Positions 55,109 through 64,000 of a stretch of 64,000 bases of DNA are shown here, piece after piece. Below the pieces are notes generated by a model that saw only the letters and a list, made by a program, of their open reading frames with translations, was not told the DNA's origin and did not search any database. The translations under genes and the position numbers were made by a program. The DNA comes from Acidimicrobiaceae bacterium (GTDB taxonomy: Bacteria > Actinomycetota > Acidimicrobiia > Acidimicrobiales > UBA8190): the NCBI GenBank assembly GCA_003151475.1, contig PLXQ01000045.1, forward strand, positions 21,501 to 85,500, written 5' to 3'. Within the stretch, counting starts at the first letter, position 1. Every line of letters begins with the position of its first letter.

Positions 55109-58100
55109 CTACCGGCGGGCGGTGGCCCGAGACGAGTCGCGGCCGCTGCGCCGAGCCGGCGCCGAGGCTCCGGTGGCGGGGCCGACGGGGCCGCTGTCTT
55201 CGGCCGGGACAAGCTCCAGCACCAGGGCGGTCAGCGCCTCGATGGGGGACTCGTCGGGCCCCAGGGGGACGGTGAGCTGGCCCGTCTCCTCTTTGTACAA
55301 CGCCTCGGGCCGGAGCCGTCGCAACCGCACCCGGGCACTGGCGGGTAGGGCCAGAGGGGCCAGTCGGGCCACCAGACGACGCCGGCCGCCGATGGTCGGC
55401 TGTCCCGCCCGGGCCGTGGCCGACACCTCGCGCACTCCCGTCCGCAGACATTCGACCCGTAGCCGGGCCACGGCCAGAAGCCCCTCGGCCGGGGTGGGCA
55501 GGGGTCCGAACCGGTCGAGCCACTCGGCCCGGACGTCGTCCACCTCGCTCTCGGCCACCACCGAGGCCAACCGCCGGTAGGCCTCCAGCCGCAGGTCCTC
55601 CCGGCCCACGTAGTCGGCGGGCAGATGGGCGTCGGAGGGAACGTCGATCTTCACCTCCACGGCGGGCCGCACCGGTTCGCCCTTCATGTCGGCCACCGCC
55701 TCGGCCACCATCTGGACGTAGAGGTCGTAGCCGACGGCGGCGATATGTCCCGACTGGTCCCGGCCGAGCAGGTTGCCCGCCCCGCGGATCTCGAGGTCGC
55801 GCATGGCGATCTTGAACCCGCTGCCGAGCTCGGTCTGCTCCCCGATGGTCCGCAGCCGCTCGTAGGCGGCCTCGCTCAACACCTTGTCCGCCGGATGCAG
55901 AAGGTAGGCGTAGGCCCGGTGCCCCGACCGCCCCACCCTGCCGCGCAACTGGTGCAGCTGGCCTAGGCCGAGCCGATCGGCCCGGTCGACCACGAGGGTG
56001 TTGACGGTGGGCATGTCGATGCCCGACTCGATGATCGTCGTGCACACAAGCACGTCGTAGCGCTTCTCCCAGAAGTCGAGCACGGCCTGCTCGAGGGTCC
56101 CCTCGTCCATCTGCCCGTGGGCGATCACCACCCGCGCCTCGGGCACGAGGGCCCGGATCCGGGTCGCCACGGCGTCGATGTTCTGCACCCAGTTGTGCAC
56201 GTAGAACACCTGTCCCTCGCGCAGCAGCTCCCGCCGGATGGCTTCGACCACGGCCGCCTCCTCGAACTCCCCCACGTAGGTCAGGATGGGTTGCCGGGCC
56301 GCCGGCGGGGTGTTGATCAGAGACAGGTCACGGATGCCGGTCAGCGCCATCTCGAGCGTCCGGGGAATGGGGCTGGCCGTGAGGGTCAACACGTCCACGC
56401 CGTCGGTCATGGCCTTGATCGTCTCTTTGTGGCTGACCCCGAAGCGCTGCTCCTCGTCCACCACCAAAAGGCCAAGGTCCTTGAATTTGATGTCGTCGGC
56501 CAGCAGGCGGTGCGTCCCCACCACCACGTCGACCGTCCCCGCCTCCAACCCGGCCACCACCTTGCGCGCTTCGGCCGGGGTGAGAAAGCGCGACAGCATC
56601 TCCACGCGCACGGGGAACCCGGCATAGCGGTCGGCAAAGGTCTGCGCGTGCTGGGTGGCCAAGAGCGTGGTGGGCACGAGCACCGCCACCTGCTTCCCGT
56701 CCTGCACGGCCTTGAAGGCGGCCCGCACGGCCACCTCGGTCTTGCCGAACCCGACATCGCCGCACACGAGCCGGTCCATCGGCCTCTCCGCCTCCATGTC
56801 CTCGGCCACATCGGCGATGGCCCGGGCCTGATCGGGCGTCTCGACATAGCCGAAGCCGTCGGCCAGCTCCTGCTGCCACGGTGTGTCGGGGGCGAAGGCG
56901 TGACCCCTCACCTGCAGACGTTTGCGGTACAGCTCGACCAGTTCGACGGCCACCTCGTGCACCGCGGCGCGCGCTTTGGCCCGGGTCTTGCTCCACTCCG
57001 ATCCCCCCAGCCGGTTGAGCGAAGGGGCCTCGCCTCCGCTGTAGGGCGTCAGGGCCTCGATCTGGTCCGACGGCAGATACAGCTTGTCGTCGCCCCGGTA
57101 CTCGAGCAGCAGGTAGTCGCGCGCGGCGCCATTCACCGTCCGCGTCACCATTCCCTTGAAGCGCGCCACCCCGTGCTGACGATGCACGACGTAGTCGCCC
57201 GGGGCCAGGTCGTCGAAGAAGCCGTCCACCGGCCGGGCCCGGGCGCGCGCCGGCCGATGGGCCCGGCGTCGCCCGGTCACGTCGGCTTCGGCCAACACCG
57301 CCACCTTGGCCGAGGCCACCACGAAACCCCGGTCGAGCGGCGCCACCACCACCCGGATCCCGGGCCGCCCGAGGTCGACCTCGTCGGGGGAACCAAGCAC
57401 CGGTACCGAGAGGCCTTCCTCGGCCAGCACGGCCGCCAACCGCTCGGCCGATCCCGCTCCCTCGGCACACACCGTCACCGAGTACCCGTCTTCGGCCAAG
57501 GCCCCGAGCCGGGCCGCCAACCGGGACCGGTCCCCGTGCACCGGCTCCCACCCCTGCGCCGTCACCCCCGGCGTGGCCGAGGACGACGCCACCGAGACCA
57601 TGCTCAACACCGGAGCCGGACACCGCTCGAGCAGACGCTCATAGGCCACGTGCAACCGGGGGAAGATCTCCTCCACACCGTCGTGGGCACCTTCCACCAC
57701 CCCCCACGTCACGGCGAGGGCACCCGCCAGGGCCGCTTCCTCGTCGTTCAGCTCGACCGCCCGGTCACGCATCCGCCGGGGATCGATCAGCACCACCCGG
57801 GCGCCGGCGTCGAGCAGATCGGGCAGCACCCGTTCGTCGTCGTACAGCCACGGCAGCCACGACTCCATCCCGTCGAACAGCTGCCCTTCGGCCATCCGCT
57901 CCCACTGGGCCCGTCCCCAGGGCTCGGAGGAGACCAGCTCCCGGGCCCGCTCCCGCACGGCGTCGGTGGGGAGCACCTCCCGGCATCCGAAGAGCTCGAC
58001 TCTCTCGAGACTGGCCACCGACCGCTGATCCCCGGGGTCGAACTCGGTCAGCCGGTCGACCTCGTCGCCCCACAGGTCGATCCGCACGGGCAAATCCGAC

Positions 58101-58684
58101 GTCGAGGGGAAGACGTCCACGATCCCGCCCCGCACCGACACCTCACCGCGGTGCTCGACCTGGTACTCCCGCCGGTAGCCCCGGCCCACCAGCCGGCCCA
58201 CCAGCTCCTCGAGATCGATCCGCGCCCCGCGCTCGACGACCACCGGCGACGCGGCCACGTCGACGGGTCCGAGCCTCTGCAGCAACGCCCGCACGGGAGC
58301 GACGACCACGGCCGGCGCGTCGCTCTCGGCCGAACCGCCGCCGTCGCCGTCGCCGGTCACCCCGAGGTGCCACAGCAAGCGCAGCCGCTCCCCCATGGTC
58401 GCCACTTCGGGACTCACCCGCTCGAAGGGCAGCGTGTCCCACGCCGGGAAGAGCGCCACCGTCCCGGTGCCCAGGAAGGTGCTCAGATCATGCGCCACCC
58501 GCTCGGCGTCGCGCACCGTCGGCGTCACCACCAACATCGGTCGCCGATCGCTCAACCGCGCCACCCCGGCGATCACGAAGGCCGTCGCCGCCTCGGGTAC
58601 GGCCAACGCCGTCGACCCCACCGACAAGGCGTCGACCATGGCCGGCTCGTGACGAAGCAGAGGGGGCAGGGAACGGAGGCTCAC
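55109..58684 (-). CDS. mfd: transcription-repair coupling factor Mfd
   Basis: 1191 residues, a normal length. The N-terminal UvrB-like module contains RGGIVDVFPSTSDLPVRID. The RNA-polymerase-interacting domain is at about 488-550 (LAPGDYVVHRQHGVARFKGM). The translocase has Walker A GDVGFGKTEVA (about 641-651), LLVVDEEQRFGV near 738-749 and TLTASPIPRTLEMAL near 767-781. The C-terminal TRCF domain carries TEL-like DLEIRGAGNLLG before it. It removes stalled RNA polymerase and recruits UvrA/B. It is followed by pth 46 bp upstream and by the SurA-like gene 1 bp downstream. Confidence 0.96.
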   Translation of the reverse strand: MSLRSLPPLLRHEPAMVDALSVGSTALAVPEAATAFVIAGVARLSDRRPMLVVTPTVRDAERVAHDLSTFLGTGTVALFPAWDTLPFERVSPEVATMGERLRLLWHLGVTGDGDGGGSAESDAPAVVVAPVRALLQRLGPVDVAASPVVVERGARIDLEELVGRLVGRGYRREYQVEHRGEVSVRGGIVDVFPSTSDLPVRIDLWGDEVDRLTEFDPGDQRSVASLERVELFGCREVLPTDAVRERARELVSSEPWGRAQWERMAEGQLFDGMESWLPWLYDDERVLPDLLDAGARVVLIDPRRMRDRAVELNDEEAALAGALAVTWGVVEGAHDGVEEIFPRLHVAYERLLERCPAPVLSMVSVASSSATPGVTAQGWEPVHGDRSRLAARLGALAEDGYSVTVCAEGAGSAERLAAVLAEEGLSVPVLGSPDEVDLGRPGIRVVVAPLDRGFVVASAKVAVLAEADVTGRRRAHRPARARARPVDGFFDDLAPGDYVVHRQHGVARFKGMVTRTVNGAARDYLLLEYRGDDKLYLPSDQIEALTPYSGGEAPSLNRLGGSEWSKTRAKARAAVHEVAVELVELYRKRLQVRGHAFAPDTPWQQELADGFGYVETPDQARAIADVAEDMEAERPMDRLVCGDVGFGKTEVAVRAAFKAVQDGKQVAVLVPTTLLATQHAQTFADRYAGFPVRVEMLSRFLTPAEARKVVAGLEAGTVDVVVGTHRLLADDIKFKDLGLLVVDEEQRFGVSHKETIKAMTDGVDVLTLTASPIPRTLEMALTGIRDLSLINTPPAARQPILTYVGEFEEAAVVEAIRRELLREGQVFYVHNWVQNIDAVATRIRALVPEARVVIAHGQMDEGTLEQAVLDFWEKRYDVLVCTTIIESGIDMPTVNTLVVDRADRLGLGQLHQLRGRVGRSGHRAYAYLLHPADKVLSEAAYERLRTIGEQTELGSGFKIAMRDLEIRGAGNLLGRDQSGHIAAVGYDLYVQMVAEAVADMKGEPVRPAVEVKIDVPSDAHLPADYVGREDLRLEAYRRLASVVAESEVDDVRAEWLDRFGPLPTPAEGLLAVARLRVECLRTGVREVSATARAGQPTIGGRRRLVARLAPLALPASARVRLRRLRPEALYKEETGQLTVPLGPDESPIEALTALVLELVPAEDSGPVGPATGASAPARRSGRDSSRATARR

Positions 58685-58730
58685 CTCCGCCGAGGTTAAT
58701 GGCGGTGGCCGTCCCCGTTAGTCGTCCGAG

Positions 58731-59318
58731 TTAGCTGTCGGCGGGCCCGGCACCGATCTCGGTGTTGAAGCGGAGCATGGCGGCCTCGGTGCCATCGGCC
58801 ACGATCAGCTCCACGGCGTCAGCGGCGACGGCCACGGCCACGTCGAGCGCCTCGCGCTCGGCCTTCCCGGGCCGGTGAAGCACGTAGTCGGCCCCCGGTT
58901 GCCGTCCGGGGGGCTTCCCGATCCCGATCCGCACCCGCACGTAGCCGGGATCGTGCACATGGGCGTGGATGGACTTGAGCCCGTTGTTCCCGGCCGTCCC
59001 GCCCCCCACCTTCACCTTCACCCGCCCGCTCGGTAGGTCGAGCTCGTCGTGCACCACCACCAGCCGGGACATCTCGGACACCCCGTACCGCCGCACCAGA
59101 GCGACCACGGCCAGCCCCGACTCGTTCATATAGGTCCGGGGCACGGCCACGGCCACCAGCCGGCCGCCCATGGGGAACTGGGCCACCACCGACCTGGTCC
59201 CCTTCTCCGCCCGCAGCCGCTGTCCGTGACGCTCGGCCACGAGCACGGCGGTCTCGGCCCCCAGGTTGTGCCGGCTCCGTTCGAATTCGGCCCCCGGATT
59301 CCCGAGCCCCACCACCAA
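58731..59318 (-). CDS. pth: peptidyl-tRNA hydrolase
   Basis: 195 residues. VGLGNPGAEFERSRHNLGAE carries the catalytic His and Asn, PRTYMNESGLAV carries the conserved Asn, LVVVHDELDLPSGRVKVK contains the catalytic Asp, and GGGTAGNNGLKSIHAH is the substrate loop. The enzyme frees peptide and tRNA from dropped peptidyl-tRNA. The start is TTG 59318 with no clear ribosome binding site; the frame extends upstream to 59369 without an ATG. It is 50 bp downstream of rplY, as in many actinobacteria. Confidence 0.93.
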   Translation of the reverse strand: MVVGLGNPGAEFERSRHNLGAETAVLVAERHGQRLRAEKGTRSVVAQFPMGGRLVAVAVPRTYMNESGLAVVALVRRYGVSEMSRLVVVHDELDLPSGRVKVKVGGGTAGNNGLKSIHAHVHDPGYVRVRIGIGKPPGRQPGADYVLHRPGKAEREALDVAVAVAADAVELIVADGTEAAMLRFNTEIGAGPADS

Positions 59319-59368
59319 CCACTCGACGCTCGTCCCCGTCCGGGGCGCGCCGAAGACCCGGCGCAGGC

Positions 59369-60034
59369 TCAGCCTTCTTCGCCGCCGGAGTCCGACGCCG
59401 TCTCGCCCCCGGCCGGAGCGGCGGCCTCGGCCCCTTCGACACCCTCTTCGCCCTCGACGGCCTCGCCCGCTTCCTGCACCCGCGGGGCCTGCCCGGCGGC
59501 CACCACGGCCTCGGGGTCGAGGTCGGTGGTCACCCCGGCCGGCAGCGCGATGTCCGACACCCGCACGGCCGAGCCGATGATCAGCTCGCTGATGTCGACC
59601 TCGAGATGCGGCGGGATGTCCGACGGACGGGACCGGATGGGCAGTGCGAACAGCTGCTGGTCAAGGATCCCGTCGGCCCGGTGCAGCTCGATGGCTTCGC
59701 CCACCAGCGTGATCGGGACTTCGGAGGTGATCTCGCGGTTCGGGTCCACCACCTGGAAATCGACATGGATGACGGTGTTCTTCACCGGGTGCCGCTGCAG
59801 CTCCCGGGCCATCGTCATCAACGTGGTCTGGCCCACCTGGAGCGACAACACGGCGTTCACCCCGGCGTCGGTGTTCAGAGCGGCCCGCAGGTCACGGGCG
59901 GCCACGCTCACCGAGACGGGGTCCACTCCCTCGCCGTAGACGACGCCGGGGATCCGACCGTCCTCGCGCAGCCGGCGCGCCGGGCGCGACCCGCTAGGCC
60001 TGCCGGCCTCGGCGACCAGGGTGAACTCGGCCAT
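59369..60034 (-). CDS. rplY: 50S ribosomal protein L25/general stress protein Ctc
   Basis: 221 residues from ATG 60034, with GAGGAGCG 6-7 bp upstream. ARRLREDGRIPGVVYGEGVDP (19-39) is the L25 motif, and NTVIHVDFQVVDPNREITSEV begins the TL5/CTC C-terminal domain. An acidic Glu/Ala-rich tail of about 40 residues is typical of the actinobacterial CTC form. It binds 5S rRNA. It starts the pth-mfd-eno run. Confidence 0.95.
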   Translation of the reverse strand: MAEFTLVAEAGRPSGSRPARRLREDGRIPGVVYGEGVDPVSVSVAARDLRAALNTDAGVNAVLSLQVGQTTLMTMARELQRHPVKNTVIHVDFQVVDPNREITSEVPITLVGEAIELHRADGILDQQLFALPIRSRPSDIPPHLEVDISELIIGSAVRVSDIALPAGVTTDLDPEAVVAAGQAPRVQEAGEAVEGEEGVEGAEAAAPAGGETASDSGGEEG

Positions 60035-60251
60035 GAACTTCGCTCCTCGGATGGACTGGTCAGCGGCACCGGTCAGCGGCACTGATCCGGCGACCCAGCA
60101 TAGATGCCTTGGCTGCGCGCCCCGGAGCGGACCCCGGCCCCGGGCGTCGGCGTCGGCCGAGCCGGTGCCTGGTCGGCCCCTCCGACCAGGTGCGGTCGGC
60201 TCCTCTGACCAGGTGGAATTGCCCGCAATCTACTTCTAGTAATGCACTACC

Positions 60252-60578
60252 ATGGTTCGTATGGGGGATTGGGGGTTTCTGACAAATCACGCACGGGCGT
60301 TGCTCTATATCGCCAACGACCCCGAGGCCCGTCTCCGGGACCTGGCGGTTTCCCTCGATGTCACCGAGCGCACCGCCTACGGCATCATGGCCGACCTCAC
60401 CGAGGCCGGCTACGTGGTGAAGGAGAAGGACGGCCGCCGCAACCGCTATCACATCCAGGTCCACCTTCCCCTGCGTGACTCGGTCAGCCGGGATCGCACC
60501 ATCGGCGAGGTTCTCGACCTCTTCGTCGACGCCCCCCGGTCAAAGGGAATCCGAGCCACCCCTCTGTCCGTCGTCTGA
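60252..60578 (+). CDS. small winged-helix transcriptional regulator
   Basis: 108 residues. The N-terminal part, LTNHARALLYIANDPEARLR, leads to DLAVSLDVTERTAYGIMADL, the helix-turn-helix, and a wing with YVVKEKDGRRNRYHI; this matches the ArsR/MarR-like actinobacterial family of very short regulators. No ligand pocket is identifiable. ATG 60252 is used; ATG 60261 (MGDWG) is an alternative. It lies 263 bp before the hybrid kinase and 217 bp from the divergent rplY; a link to either is speculative. Confidence 0.82.
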   Translation: MVRMGDWGFLTNHARALLYIANDPEARLRDLAVSLDVTERTAYGIMADLTEAGYVVKEKDGRRNRYHIQVHLPLRDSVSRDRTIGEVLDLFVDAPRSKGIRATPLSVV

Positions 60579-60802
60579 CCGACGACCGGGCCGTCGGTGC
60601 CCGGACCGTCAGATCCCCGGGGTCCGATCCGGATTCTGATGCCGGCGCCTCGAGGGGATTCCCACCACCCGCCACGTTCAGCGGCCTCTGCCCCATCACA
60701 ATCAGAGAGATCCGGTGCCGGCGCAGGTAATTGTTCAGGTTTTTAGTTCCGGATGCCGAAATGGCCAACGGACGTCTCCAGATCTGGAACGGATGTTTCT
60801 CG

Positions 60803-60814
60803 TCTACACGTAGA
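60803..60814. promoter_or_regulatory. inverted repeat in the leader of the hybrid kinase gene
   Basis: TCTAC-AC-GTAGA is a short perfect inverted repeat 26 bp before the start codon. A ribosome binding site GGAGG (60832-60836) lies 4 bp before ATG 60841. The repeat could be a half-site operator or chance. Confidence 0.25.
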
Positions 60815-60840
60815 GATCACGTTTCGAATCTGGAGGCTTC

Positions 60841-64000
<3,160 letters not shown>

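Noticed and set aside
56117..58699. An 860-codon plus-strand open frame rich in His, Pro and Gly
   Set aside because: It lies opposite mfd, has no family motifs and has the composition of a shadow of a high-GC gene.

Overview
The window is high-GC DNA from an actinobacterium, most likely an uncultured member of the Acidimicrobiia. Three things suggest this: frequent GTG and TTG starts, many 4-bp ATGA/GTGA/TTGA gene overlaps, and the minus-strand order rplY-pth-mfd-lipoprotein-mazG-eno-ftsB/divIC-DUF501-ppx at 60.0-48.6 kb. That order is the one known from mycobacteria (pth/rplY, then mfd-mazG-lpqU-eno-divIC-ppx). The class is inferred from gene content; there is no rRNA or taxonomic marker in the window.

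1-14.6 kb is chromosomal housekeeping and lipid/acyl-CoA metabolism: a partial alpha/beta hydrolase, mutY with a MaoC-type dehydratase and a small DUF6941-like gene, two methyltransferases, an acyl-CoA dehydrogenase, a CitE-type lyase, a DUF885 protein, a dienelactone hydrolase, an NlpC/P60 wall hydrolase, an SDR, a divergent Lgt-family protein, a TIGR03084-type protein and a MarR regulator.

14.6-40.5 kb is a surface-glycan region that reads as lower in GC than its flanks. The plus-strand part (14.6-24.2 kb) holds a nucleotide-sugar dehydrogenase, a GT2, an epimerase and three polytopic glycosyltransferase-like membrane proteins. The minus-strand part (31.9-24.3 kb) holds gmhA, gmhB, hddA and hddC homologues. 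Together these cover every step from sedoheptulose 7-phosphate to GDP-D-glycero-alpha-D-manno-heptose. A transaldolase-like gene, an epimerase, a Gfo/Idh/MocA oxidoreductase, an SDR and a methyltransferase lie among or beside them. A second plus-strand part (32.2-39.7 kb) has GT2 enzymes, a methyltransferase, a frameshifted acyltransferase 3 and another large membrane protein.

34.85-41.15 kb is a gene graveyard. It contains fragments of a DUF616-type glycosyltransferase, a possible sulfatase start, a GT2 C-terminus, a serine recombinase C-terminus, an IS481-type transposase C-terminus with a terminal direct repeat, an unusual tRNA with anticodon UAA, and a multiply frameshifted NlpC/P60 gene.

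41.2-48.6 kb carries plsC with an epimerase-like gene, a GNAT acetyltransferase overlapping a class V aminotransferase, and a 1189-residue protein combining sulfotransferase-like, methyltransferase, coiled-coil and two GT2 domains. After the housekeeping block, a small winged-helix regulator and a large soluble hybrid histidine kinase (HAMP-GAF-HisKA-HATPase-REC-repeat linker-REC) run off the right edge.
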